Under the pieces are notes generated by a model. That model was not told the origin of the DNA. It worked only from the letters and a program-made list of their open reading frames with translations, and did no database searches. From a virus, in IMG/VR virus record IMGVR_UViG_3300025769_000185, positions 1-50,267 of that record: a stretch of DNA of 50,267 nt; one strand, given 5' to 3'. Position 1 is the stretch's first letter; each line of letters begins with the position of its first letter. Below, one piece after another: positions 41,472 through 48,632 of this stretch. The translations under genes and the position numbers were made by a program.

Positions 41472-41767
41472 TGCCTGCGTCGGGGTCTATGCCCCGCTTT
41501 CTTGGGACTCTGCCCGTTACGGCTACGGTTAGCACTCCTGCTTTCTATTCGCACACCGTCTTTGTTACTGCCACCACGACTTAACATCTTATTGTGGCTT
41601 ACGTCTCTACCTTCCCTCTTATCCGCTCTGCCATCTTTGTTGGCATCACGACTCGTTCTGTCCATAGCTCGACGCGCACGCTGCCTCTCCATCCGCGCTT
41701 CGTGTGCTTTACTGCCCACTGGCGGGTTCTTCTGCTTCTTGCGGTCTGCTTTGTTTTTGTACGGCAT
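41468..41767 (-). CDS. HNH-like small basic protein (99 aa)
   Basis: Start chosen at ATG 41767, overlapping the TGA of the nuclease gene (TGATG), rather than 15 codons upstream. A very basic start (PYKNKADRKKQKNPPVGSKA) leads to 'RAMDRTSRDANKDGRADKRE', then 'GRDVSHNKMLSRGGSNKDGV' and 'ESRSANRSRNG'. The segment D-V-S-H-N-x-x-L-S-R-G-G-S-N ... R-I-x-S-R-S-A-N-R-S matches the second half of HNH-type proteins of phages (usually D-V-D-H-x-x-P-L). The first metal His of canonical HNH is uncertain, so activity is doubtful. It may be a nicking enzyme or a DNA-binding derivative. Confidence 0.6.
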   Translation of the reverse strand: MPYKNKADRKKQKNPPVGSKAHEARMERQRARRAMDRTSRDANKDGRADKREGRDVSHNKMLSRGGSNKDGVRIESRSANRSRNGQSPKKAGHRPRRRQ

Positions 41768-42438
41768 CAGTTCTTTCCGTTGTGTGGACATTCCAACACT
41801 GGACACCATGCTTTACATAGTCCGCTGGGGTTGGGGTTCCACGTATCGTTCTCAAAAGCTGTTTCCATGTCGCTGTATTTACTCAGCCACTTAGTCCACA
41901 TCTTCTCCTCTTCCTCTATGGTGTAGCGATCCCTTATCAGGTCGTTACTCACCACAAACAACAGCCCAGCCCGAACGGTCTCCACCTCGGGGTAGTGCTT
42001 GAAGGTAGCCAAAGCCATAAGCTCTAGCTGCCCTTTGTCAGCATATCTTGCCGACTTGCCGGTCTTGTAGTCAATCACCCATGCAAGGTTGTCCTCGCGG
42101 TTCAAGATCACAAGATCGGCAATACCTCGGAACCAAACATCGTCAGCAAAGAAGCTACACGCCTCTAAGTCTTTGGTTAGCCCCATCTTAATCTCGCATA
42201 GCTTCTCACCTTTCTTGGCGTTCAGCGCATCGAGCATACCTTGAGCGTAGCTAAACCGTGGGTCGAGTTCACCGCCGTCACGGATATATTCTTCCGCAGC
42301 TTCGTGAAAAGCTGTTCCATACAACGTAGCCTCAGACTCCTTGAACGGGTACTGCTTGAGCACCTTCTCATGGTAGAACTGCTTAGGGCATTGCTGGAAT
42401 GCCTTGATCTTACTGAACGACCACGGCGCTATGCTCAT
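41767..42438 (-). CDS. PD-(D/E)XK nuclease, Cas4/RecB-like with Fe-S cysteines
   Basis: A 223-aa protein with all parts of the Cas4/AddB nuclease module: C17 (FQQCPKQFYH), H45 (GTAFHEA), D108 (RGIADLV), D123 and K125 (VIDYKTGK), Q137 (GQLELMAL) and a C-terminal C208/C212/C217 group. C17 with the last three would hold a 4Fe-4S cluster. Such enzymes resect or trim single-strand DNA ends. There is no CRISPR system in the window, so a role in phage recombination or DNA-end processing is likely. It follows the secreted peptide gene with TGATG overlap. Confidence 0.85.
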   Translation of the reverse strand: MSIAPWSFSKIKAFQQCPKQFYHEKVLKQYPFKESEATLYGTAFHEAAEEYIRDGGELDPRFSYAQGMLDALNAKKGEKLCEIKMGLTKDLEACSFFADDVWFRGIADLVILNREDNLAWVIDYKTGKSARYADKGQLELMALATFKHYPEVETVRAGLLFVVSNDLIRDRYTIEEEEKMWTKWLSKYSDMETAFENDTWNPNPSGLCKAWCPVLECPHNGKN

Positions 42439-42632
42439 CAGAAGCTAGGTCTCCCGCAGTAACCATACCCAGAAGTAGTAGCGAAGTGACCGCCGTAACA
42501 TTCCCAGTTACAGACTTTCTTGCCGTGCGCCCCTTCAAACTCGTTGACTAACTGCCACGAGTGAGTGTGGTAAGCGTAAGCTGACGCCCCCAACGCTAAA
42601 AGAACCATCCCAAAAATAACTTTAATCTTCAC
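42438..42632 (-). CDS. small secreted Cys-rich protein (64 aa)
   Basis: Starts with GTG (GTGA overlap with the polymerase stop). Residues 1-20 are a signal peptide or membrane anchor (KIKVIFGMVLLALGASAYA), with a likely signal-peptidase site after Ala20. The mature part of about 44 residues has three Cys (C41, C45 and C59; 'CNWECYGG', 'GYGYCGRPSF') plus several aromatics, suggesting a disulfide-bonded periplasmic peptide. It is odd inside a replication operon between polymerase and nuclease genes. It may act on the envelope, for example superinfection exclusion, but that is inference. No family recognised. Confidence 0.7.
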   Translation of the reverse strand: MKIKVIFGMVLLALGASAYAYHTHSWQLVNEFEGAHGKKVCNWECYGGHFATTSGYGYCGRPSF

Positions 42633-44461
42633 TCACAGTCTCCATATGCGTATGCCATACCACTCTCACATTCTAGTGGTAACCCCTTAGCCCATGTCGG
42701 GACGTACCTCATGCACTTCTCGACGTACTGCTGGGCTTCTATCGCTTCAGACTCAGGTACACATGCGATAACTGAGTCGTGAACTGTCAATACCGCTCGG
42801 TACTTATTGTTTATTAGTAACATCTGATCGCCTATTACACAACGTGCTAACGCTTGGCAGACGTTCTCTATCACCTTCCCACCGTAGATCCGCGTTCGGC
42901 CTCGGCGTGTCTTGTAACTATACTCTGTCCCCTGTGAGTTATACTCTCCCCTGAGATCCTCATAACGCATCAGGAGCTTAGACGGTAGACGTATAGATTC
43001 CCGGTCTCCTATAACTTCAACCACATCATCCTTACCAAACTGGTAAGTAGCACCGTTCGCCATGTGCGAGATCATGTTCTGAGCTTCTCGCCACACATGA
43101 CTGATCTTCCAGTTTGTATCACGGTAGATGTTGATAATCCGTCGCGCTTCATCAAGTGATATGTCTGTACCAAAGGACTTCAACTGCGCCTGAAACTTAA
43201 CAGCGCCCATGCCATAACCGGCACCCAGTATCGTAGTCTTACCTACGAACCGCTGATCCTTCGTTATCTGATCTTCAGGTACTTCGTAAATCCGTGCCGC
43301 CATCTTGACGTACACGTCTTCCTTTTTACGGAACGCATCGGTCAAATCATCCTGCCCAGCGAACCACGCCAACACTCGCGCTTCAATCTGCGACGAGTCA
43401 CAGTCTATGAGTATGTAGTCCTCGGGGGCGATGATACTTCTCTTTAACATCTTACCGTTTGGCCCACGGCTCGGTAGGTTTTGCAGGTTGATCTTGTCAT
43501 CCCCACCCCACCTGCCAGTGTGTGCCGCATAGTATCGCACAGGAACCGGCAGAGTTCCGCGATTGGATATGTCAAGAAACCGCTGAGTACGGGTCTCTTC
43601 CAACGTACTTTTGTTACCCAACCTAGCAGCGACTAGCGCCTGCACTTCTGGGTTCTCGTGTTCGGCAAGAGCTTTGAACCCTTCATCAGTCTTGGCGAAT
43701 GCGTAGGTTTCTTTTTCCGTGGTGGGGCTGACCTTGGTAGGTGGTTCAACACCTTTGGAGCGCAGCAGATCAGCAAACTTGTCGTTACTCATCAGCTCTT
43801 TCTTGTCGGTCACGCCAGCATCACATAACAACTTATCTTTATGTTCTTTGATCTTCTCAAGATGTTGGCCCAGTAAGTCTTGATCTAGCTCCAACATAGG
43901 ATGTATGAACATACGCAGCGTACAGTCAATGATCCTGAGTTCTTTCTTGGGGAACCCCTGCTTCATAAAGATGCTAAACAGCTTATAGGTAAGCTCTACG
44001 TCGTTGATGCAGTAGTCGCCGTAACGATCTAACTCATCATCAGTAAAGTCTAGGCGGCGTTTGTCCAGCGCGTTGAGTATCTCAGTACCTTTGGCACCTA
44101 CGTTGTATCGTTCCGCGAGCGCCTTGAGACTTCCACCAACTTCCACCCCATGTACAGCACGGGCAATACAAAGAGTATCAACCCAAACCCGAGGGCGAAT
44201 ATCAAATAGCCAAGATAATATAGCGCCATCGAACATAGTGTTGTGAGCCAGCACCATACTGTTAGCCCAGTCAAACTCGTCAAAGTATTCTTTAAGCTCT
44301 TCGTGCGTCCCAGAAGCCCATTCTGTGTTGCCATTGTTTACCTTCACCCCTACACCTACGATCTCGAAGCGAGGATCGCGGATGTATTCTTCGGTTGTCA
44401 TCTTGGTCAGAGAGAAGTCTTTACTATAATACGTCTCGAAGTCGAGCGTTATTAAGTCCAT
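42629..44461 (-). CDS. DNA polymerase, family A, with 3'-5' exonuclease
   Basis: A 610-aa protein. Exonuclease motifs: D7/E9 (LDFETYY), N74/D78 (AHNTMFD) and Y150/D154 (YCINDVE). Polymerase motif A has D355 (DSSQIEARVLAW). Motif B has R404, K408, L412 and Y416 (RFVGKTTILGAGYG), and motif C has H561/D562 (VHDS). L412 sits where E. coli Pol I has Phe762, and S563 replaces the usual Glu of 'HDE'. It copies the phage genome with proofreading and lacks the 5'-nuclease domain. The size matches T7-like phage polymerases without their thioredoxin-binding insert. The start overlaps the upstream DUF7303-like gene by 10 nt. Confidence 0.95.
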   Translation of the reverse strand: MDLITLDFETYYSKDFSLTKMTTEEYIRDPRFEIVGVGVKVNNGNTEWASGTHEELKEYFDEFDWANSMVLAHNTMFDGAILSWLFDIRPRVWVDTLCIARAVHGVEVGGSLKALAERYNVGAKGTEILNALDKRRLDFTDDELDRYGDYCINDVELTYKLFSIFMKQGFPKKELRIIDCTLRMFIHPMLELDQDLLGQHLEKIKEHKDKLLCDAGVTDKKELMSNDKFADLLRSKGVEPPTKVSPTTEKETYAFAKTDEGFKALAEHENPEVQALVAARLGNKSTLEETRTQRFLDISNRGTLPVPVRYYAAHTGRWGGDDKINLQNLPSRGPNGKMLKRSIIAPEDYILIDCDSSQIEARVLAWFAGQDDLTDAFRKKEDVYVKMAARIYEVPEDQITKDQRFVGKTTILGAGYGMGAVKFQAQLKSFGTDISLDEARRIINIYRDTNWKISHVWREAQNMISHMANGATYQFGKDDVVEVIGDRESIRLPSKLLMRYEDLRGEYNSQGTEYSYKTRRGRTRIYGGKVIENVCQALARCVIGDQMLLINNKYRAVLTVHDSVIACVPESEAIEAQQYVEKCMRYVPTWAKGLPLECESGMAYAYGDCE

Positions 44462-44718
44462 GTTTTACCGTCCTTTTCTGTCAGCCAGATGCGGTATTCG
44501 CCACCGTTGCTGATCTTGCGGCTCGTGATGTTCCAACCCCTACGTTTGGCAGACACGCGAAACGCACGTACCTTATGCCCGTAGGGGTCATGCACAACAA
44601 ACGAGTCCCCCAGATTCATACGGTCTAACGTGTTTTCGTATGTGCGTTGGTGGCTGTACTGCTTATCGAATAACAGCACACCTTTCTCAATCACAATGTC
44701 TTCTAGGTCATCGCTCAC
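44452..44718 (-). CDS. DUF7303-like small protein, copy 2 (88 aa)
   Basis: Starts at GTG 44718 (GTGA overlap). The pattern 'RMNLGDSFVV...KVRAFRVSAKRRGWNITSRK...GGEYRIWL' resembles small phage proteins (DUF7303-like, from memory) with M-x-V-G-D-S-F...R-x-x-A...F-T-T-R-K...R-V-W-R. The adjacent gene at 44715-44990 shows the same order with different residues, so the two are probably diverged duplicates. No function is established. Being placed directly before the polymerase gene, a replication-related role is possible. Confidence 0.65.
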   Translation of the reverse strand: MSDDLEDIVIEKGVLLFDKQYSHQRTYENTLDRMNLGDSFVVHDPYGHKVRAFRVSAKRRGWNITSRKISNGGEYRIWLTEKDGKTWT

Positions 44719-44990
44719 TTAACCCTCCAGACACGCATTTCGCTCCCAGTGGACGATGATCGCATCGTCATTTTGTAGCCGAATTGTGTTCTAGCCATAG
44801 CCCTAAAGTTTTCAGCCTGCCTAGATACTAGGATGTCCCTACGGTTTCTAGGCCCACGCCTTGTGGAGTCAATAGGAAACGCAATGCTGTCACCAACCTC
44901 CATAACCTCTAACAAGTTATAGAATTCTTCATTGCGCTTCTTACCACTAGCCTTCTTGGGTATTGGCACATGCTTATCTAACTTCAGCAT
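44715..44990 (-). CDS. DUF7303-like small protein, copy 1 (91 aa)
   Basis: Start at ATG 44990 (TGATG overlap), one codon after an in-frame GTG. It is basic at the N-terminus (KHVPIPKKASGKKRNEEFY), followed by 'VMEVGDSIAFPIDSTRRGPR', then 'RQAENFRAMARTQFGYKMTM' and the end 'GSEMRVWRVK'. The layout mirrors the 88-aa neighbour (GDS-F/I, R-A-x-x, T-x-R, R-V/I-W), pointing to an old duplication. Function unknown. Confidence 0.65.
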   Translation of the reverse strand: MLKLDKHVPIPKKASGKKRNEEFYNLLEVMEVGDSIAFPIDSTRRGPRNRRDILVSRQAENFRAMARTQFGYKMTMRSSSTGSEMRVWRVK

Positions 44991-45172
44991 CACGCCTCCT
45001 CCTTTTCTACAACGCGGGTGACGATTACGTCAGTAGTGACGGGCTTGCGTATCCAATCACCCCAAGTACCACGGTCATCTATGATCCTGTACTGCGCCAT
45101 CTCTTCGTCTTTGGCTTCCACAACCACCTGACGTTCCACAGTCTCAGAGAAAGTTACGACAAACTTCTTCAT
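44990..45172 (-). CDS. small DpnD/PcfM-like beta protein (60 aa)
   Basis: The pattern 'KKFVVTFSETVERQVVVEAK' followed by 'DEEMAQYRIIDDRGTWGDWI' and 'VTTDVIVTRVVEKEEA' resembles the short DpnD/PcfM-type proteins, made of a beta hairpin with an acidic helix, found on phages and plasmids without clear function. No Cys or membrane segment. TGATG overlap to the next gene shows co-translation. Confidence 0.6.
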   Translation of the reverse strand: MKKFVVTFSETVERQVVVEAKDEEMAQYRIIDDRGTWGDWIRKPVTTDVIVTRVVEKEEA

Positions 45173-45173
45173 C

Positions 45174-45653
45174 TCAACCCCCTAGACGTTTGATCTCAGC
45201 GTCGATGTAGAACCGGATCTTCTTGGCATCACGTAACTCATCACTGTGAGATGCTTCACCCATGCGGTAACACGCACGGAATATCTCACCGATCTGCGCG
45301 TTCATGTTTTTGTATGAGATTAGATCCTGTAGCTCCGCAGCCCCAGCAGGTAACTCGTAATAGGATGCAGTGCTACCATCGCTCACTTGTCCCGACACCA
45401 ACATTGCCAGTGGAGTCGATGCGACATCTCTTTCTACGGTAACGCGGGCATTAGCTGGTGTAGCTTGTTCCCTTGAACTTGTTTCCCAGTTACGTTTAGC
45501 CAGCTTCCATTTGCGTAGCCACTTACCGGCGTAGCTCTCACTCACGCCTACTTCCGCAGCCAGAACCTCTGGCGTGGCATACCCGTTCTCGTTGAGATAC
45601 TCAGTCACCATCGCCCCCTTTACCGCTTTGCGGTTGTACTTCCGTTTCGCCAT
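45174..45653 (-). CDS. HTH domain fused to DUF3310-like (T7 gp1.7-type) domain
   Basis: A 159-aa protein. Residues 1-50 are basic and contain a helix-turn-helix (VTEYLNENGYATPEVLAAEV, then GVSESYAGKWLRKWKLAKR). A polar linker follows to about residue 92. Residues about 98-158 (YYELPAGAAELQDLISYKNM; IGEIFRACYRMG; DAKKIRFYIDAEIKRL) follow the DUF3310 pattern, with an N-terminal Y-x-G/P and a final D-x-x-K-x-x-x-Y-x-x-x-E-I. T7 gp1.7 of that family is a nucleotide kinase. An unusual HTH fusion. AGGAG lies 6 nt before the ATG. It could be a regulator that senses nucleotides, or simply an enzyme with a DNA-binding arm. Confidence 0.65.
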   Translation of the reverse strand: MAKRKYNRKAVKGAMVTEYLNENGYATPEVLAAEVGVSESYAGKWLRKWKLAKRNWETSSREQATPANARVTVERDVASTPLAMLVSGQVSDGSTASYYELPAGAAELQDLISYKNMNAQIGEIFRACYRMGEASHSDELRDAKKIRFYIDAEIKRLGG

Positions 45654-45666
45654 TTCGGTCTCCTAA

Positions 45667-45990
45667 TTAAAAATCAAACGCCAGTTGGCGCTCATCTACT
45701 TCCCTTCCGTTGAGGATGTCTGCCACTGTGTGCATGTTCTCCTCGTTTACTACGGCAGCGATTCCACCCGCTATCGCAATCTGTCGTAAGTTAAGGTCTT
45801 GTAGCGCGGTGGTCTTCCCCTTCCCCGCCTTGCACTCAATACCAAAGAACTTACCTTTGTAGCACCCCACAATATCCGGTACACCGCTCTTACCGTACCC
45901 GCCTGTCACGGGGTAAAAGTAGTAAGCACCTAACTGCTTTAGTGTAGTCGCTACCTTTTTCTTAACCTTCGCCTCCGGCGTCATCGCCAT
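45667..45990 (-). CDS. VRR-NUC domain nuclease (107 aa)
   Basis: A stand-alone VRR-NUC: 'YFYPVTGGYGKSGVPDIVGC' carries D39, and 'FFGIECKAGKGKTTALQ' carries E52 and K54, forming the PD-(D/E)XK centre, with Q64 in the next helix. Family members resolve branched DNA (Holliday-junction or flap cutting). The N-terminal helix (TPEAKVKKKVATTLKQLGAY) is typical of phage forms. AAGGAG (minus strand of 45998-46003) supports the start. It overlaps the coiled-coil gene upstream by 29 nt. Probably resolves replication or recombination branches before packaging. Confidence 0.85.
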   Translation of the reverse strand: MAMTPEAKVKKKVATTLKQLGAYYFYPVTGGYGKSGVPDIVGCYKGKFFGIECKAGKGKTTALQDLNLRQIAIAGGIAAVVNEENMHTVADILNGREVDERQLAFDF

Positions 45991-46195
45991 TACGTATCTC
46001 CTTCAATAAGTCAGTCACACTTGCCGTGAGCTTTTTCATCTCACGTTGGTTAGCTGATATGGCCTTAGATAGAAACTGCAAATCGTCCAGCATCTCTTCT
46101 GTTGTCCTAGCAAGCCGTTCCACTGACCGTAATGAGGCAACAGCCTCTTCTAGCGTTTGCTCATCAACTTCAAGCTCTACGCTTATCTTTGCCAT
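45962..46195 (-). CDS. small coiled-coil protein (77 aa)
   Basis: A highly charged helical protein (LEEAVASLRSVERLARTTEE; MLDDLQFLSKAISANQREMK; LTASVTDLLKEIRNG) starting with a short beta segment 'KISVELEVDEQ'. GGAG lies about 7 nt before the ATG. Heptads of Leu/Val suggest dimerisation. No known family. Its 3' end overlaps the VRR-NUC start by 29 nt, hinting at coupled translation. Could be a nuclease partner or regulator; inferred from location only. Confidence 0.6.
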   Translation of the reverse strand: MAKISVELEVDEQTLEEAVASLRSVERLARTTEEMLDDLQFLSKAISANQREMKKLTASVTDLLKEIRNGDDAGGEG

Positions 46196-46230
46196 CCTGT
46201 TTCTCCGTGGGCGCTGGTATCAGCGTCTCG

Positions 46231-46545
46231 TTATCCGTAAACCCAAAAGCTATCCTGTCCCGTCCGCAACCCTACACCGACTACTTCAGACTGTTGTGGT
46301 TCTAACATATTCAGAACCACCAGCTTTTTCCGCAGGTCAGTAGGTAGGGTTTCCATGCCACGATAGATAGGTTTGTACGGCGAGTCAACACATTCTGTAC
46401 CTAAACATGTGATCTTCCACGTATCTAAGTCAGAGTCTACCTTGACGTGGTAGATTGGCCCCTTATGTGTTAACTTGTTTTGATTACCTAGCGTGGTGGC
46501 TATGTCCTCGATCATACGTAGCGTATCGAAGTATTTAGCTGACAT
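46231..46545 (-). CDS. hypothetical early protein (104 aa), related to C-terminus of the 283-aa neighbour
   Basis: I placed the start at ATG 46545 (SAKYFDTLRMIEDIATTLG) because a GAGG lies at suitable distance; other in-frame ATGs at 46554 and further upstream overlap the previous gene more. Content: a helix, then 'YHVKVDSDLDTWKITCLGTE' and 'LRKKLVVLNMLEPQQSEVVG', ending 'VGVGLRTGQDSFWVYG'. The end resembles that of the 283-aa upstream protein ('VGKLSVLSVAQKGDYVHGVG', 'MRVDEDEFYVS'): L-x-V-L...V-x-G-V-G-x-R...D-x-F-x-V. They may share a small domain. No known family. Confidence 0.6.
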   Translation of the reverse strand: MSAKYFDTLRMIEDIATTLGNQNKLTHKGPIYHVKVDSDLDTWKITCLGTECVDSPYKPIYRGMETLPTDLRKKLVVLNMLEPQQSEVVGVGLRTGQDSFWVYG

Positions 46546-47386
46546 AGAACTCATCCTCATCCACACGCATACCGACGCCATGAACGTAGTCACCTTTCTG
46601 CGCCACGCTCAGTACACTCAGCTTACCGACTAGCTCGTTGTATTCTTCTGACCCCTCGGTAAAGCGTACAGGCCGAGCGTCATCCTCCAAAAGTACAGAT
46701 CTGAAGTTAACTTGCTTTAGGGGAATACCCGCGACTGTCTGACGCCCGCTACGGTCTTGACCTACATGAACGAACATGGGGCTTTCGCCAGACCCTTGTA
46801 GCTCTCCCACATTTTGGCTGTACAGTAAGGTGTCCTGCACGAGTTGTTTAGTCTCGCCATCGGTGATCTGCTCTACCATAGCTACTAAGGAACGAAATGC
46901 AGGGCAAGCCACATGACTCACACCTAACTTGTCCGCAGCTTCTTGGCGTTTATGTTTCTCCTCCTGTAGCTGCTTGTCTCGATTTGAGCAATACACATAG
47001 GAATTCATCGTGGCGATCTCAGCCACGCCGAACTCGGATAGTGCTGCCGCAGCTTTCTTCACCGCCGTGTTGAGGTTCTTGCTCCAGAACATACGATGTT
47101 CTCGGCTGGAGGAGTTGTACCTACCGTTCTCGATTGTACGGCTATGAACCGCGTATTCTTTGCCCACACTGATGATACCCCTCGCGTACTTCTCATGCGG
47201 GTAATAAACCCAGCATGAAGTGTAGTCATCGGTATTTTTGGTAAACCTTACCTCCCGCATCTTTCGGCTGAGTGCGTGCTGAAAGTCAGCCAAGTCTGTA
47301 CGTGGAGTCATTTCTTGGGGTTCAGCCGTTATCTCTTTGACCTTAGCAACAAGGTCGCGGTTAGGCTCGTGTATGTATTGAGTCAT
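46535..47386 (-). CDS. hypothetical early protein (283 aa)
   Basis: Start placed at ATG 47386 (TQYIHEPNRDLVAKVKEITA), preceded by AGGA, and not at an upstream in-frame codon inside the previous gene. Residues about 35-130 contain beta strands with aromatic residues (DYTSCWVYYPHEKYARGIIS; GKEYAVHSRTIENGRYNSSS). A basic helical middle (SNRDKQLQEEKHKRQEAADK) and a C-terminal beta domain (VRFTEGSEEYNELVGKLSVL; YVHGVGMRVDEDEFYV) follow. Similar proteins occur, as I recall, in early regions of marine podoviruses near the VWA/MoxR genes. Function unknown. Confidence 0.6.
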   Translation of the reverse strand: MTQYIHEPNRDLVAKVKEITAEPQEMTPRTDLADFQHALSRKMREVRFTKNTDDYTSCWVYYPHEKYARGIISVGKEYAVHSRTIENGRYNSSSREHRMFWSKNLNTAVKKAAAALSEFGVAEIATMNSYVYCSNRDKQLQEEKHKRQEAADKLGVSHVACPAFRSLVAMVEQITDGETKQLVQDTLLYSQNVGELQGSGESPMFVHVGQDRSGRQTVAGIPLKQVNFRSVLLEDDARPVRFTEGSEEYNELVGKLSVLSVAQKGDYVHGVGMRVDEDEFYVS

Positions 47387-47388
47387 GG

Positions 47389-48474
47389 TTACTTTCCTTT
47401 CGTTGTTGTAACTAAACCGCAGGCGCGGTTGGCCCATCGGTTGAAGTGTGCGCGTACTTTCCTAGCGTCTTCTGGTGTACGGGCGTATCTCATATCAGAC
47501 TTTATCATGTAAGCAGTAAGCAATGGTACACGTAACTCATGGTCACTTGTAGTTATTATCTCTTGTACCTTGTCACCGTCAAACGAGTCATGGCCTGACC
47601 AGACACCACCTTTCAGTACATTGTGCTGTCGCAGTGTGGCCTTGGCATCGCGTACGTACTGCCAGTCCTCAATGACTAACATCTTTCCTACAGAACACGC
47701 CCACTGCCAGAACTCATCAAGGTGTGGCTTTAGCTGTTTCTTACGTTCCTTATCCACACGCGACTTGGGGTTGACCGGTTTGAACTCAGGACTGATTAGC
47801 TTCCAAGGCTGTAAGTTGTTCGGGAGTACACCAGTCTTTTCCATAAGCTCTGCATCTGGCACGTATGCATTCCTAGCAAACACCAGATACTTGTGGTCAT
47901 CTTCACGCTGGAAGTGCTCGGCCCAGTATTGGGAGTTTTTATTGTTCACATAATAGTCCCACTGCGTTGCATCGACCGACCGACTCTTGGGCAGGTAATA
48001 CTTAACCTGCCGTAGCTTGTCTGGGTTCGGTATATAGATGTACTGCCTACCGTTCTCGCTACCGACATATCGCAGGGATGTAGGTAAGAACTCAGCTAGA
48101 AACTGATACCGACTTGTGTGTGCATAGTCGCCTGACCCGTTGCGTACCTTGACCGTCTCTAGGTATGAGCCATCAGGTTGCAGTTGAATGTCCCACACAA
48201 TAGGTGACAGGTTATATGTATCTACAATCGACATAGGTATTTGGTCACGCCCAACGTAGTTGCGAGTAAATATCGGGTCACCGTGTCCGGCATCGCACAA
48301 GGCGTAGCTGGTAGGTGATAACTTAACAATGTGTTCCCACTTACGATCCCGTCTGTGAGCAGGACGTAGATCGTCCTCCTTCTTGTGGTACTTACTGACC
48401 AACGGTTTGGTCTGGTTATATCTGCGCTGGACATGCCAGAACGAGTCCAGCCCTTTACTGTATGCGTATACCAT
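47389..48474 (-). CDS. hypothetical early protein (361 aa)
   Basis: Rich in Tyr, Trp, His and Arg, mixed alpha/beta. N-terminus 'VYAYSKGLDSFWHVQRRYNQ', centre 'KYLVFARNAYVPDAELMEKT', and near the end 'FNRWANRACGLVTTTKGK'. No catalytic motif, Cys cluster or membrane segment is apparent. Its ATG (48474) overlaps the stop of the 52-aa gene (TAATG), and a 2-nt gap separates it from the next gene. It is part of a group of four unknown proteins between the VWA protein and the VRR-NUC nuclease. I do not recognise the family beyond a vague likeness to cyanophage early proteins. Confidence 0.6.
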   Translation of the reverse strand: MVYAYSKGLDSFWHVQRRYNQTKPLVSKYHKKEDDLRPAHRRDRKWEHIVKLSPTSYALCDAGHGDPIFTRNYVGRDQIPMSIVDTYNLSPIVWDIQLQPDGSYLETVKVRNGSGDYAHTSRYQFLAEFLPTSLRYVGSENGRQYIYIPNPDKLRQVKYYLPKSRSVDATQWDYYVNNKNSQYWAEHFQREDDHKYLVFARNAYVPDAELMEKTGVLPNNLQPWKLISPEFKPVNPKSRVDKERKKQLKPHLDEFWQWACSVGKMLVIEDWQYVRDAKATLRQHNVLKGGVWSGHDSFDGDKVQEIITTSDHELRVPLLTAYMIKSDMRYARTPEDARKVRAHFNRWANRACGLVTTTKGK

Positions 48475-48632
48475 TAGTGATCCCCTTCCTCACGTTTAAT
48501 GTAATTTGCATCAATTACTTCCCTGAGCCTTCGCTCGAATTCATCGTGCGTCATGTTTAGAAACGCACGATTTGTTTCTTTGTCATAGACTACGGCCCCG
48601 TCTAGGAACCAATGAAGCTCGTCATTAGTCAT
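48474..48632 (-). CDS. small hypothetical protein (52 aa)
   Basis: ATG 48632 overlaps the stop of the VWA protein gene (TAATG style), and its own TAA (48476-48474) overlaps the ATG of the 361-aa gene. Sequence begins 'TNDELHWFLDGAVVYDKETN' and ends with a charged helix 'DEFERRLREVIDANYIKREE'. One short hydrophobic strand, no Cys. Perfect fit between neighbours on both sides makes it very likely real. Function unknown. Confidence 0.75.
   Translation of the reverse strand: MTNDELHWFLDGAVVYDKETNRAFLNMTHDEFERRLREVIDANYIKREEGDH

Noticed and set aside
41251-41535. 94-codon minus-strand frame
   Set aside because: Overlaps the HNH-like gene by 68 nt and starts with GTG without a ribosome site; kept only as an alternative to the 33-aa frame.
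41767-42438. Cas4-like protein as part of a CRISPR system
   Set aside because: No cas1, cas2 or repeats nearby; the gene sits in a phage replication operon.
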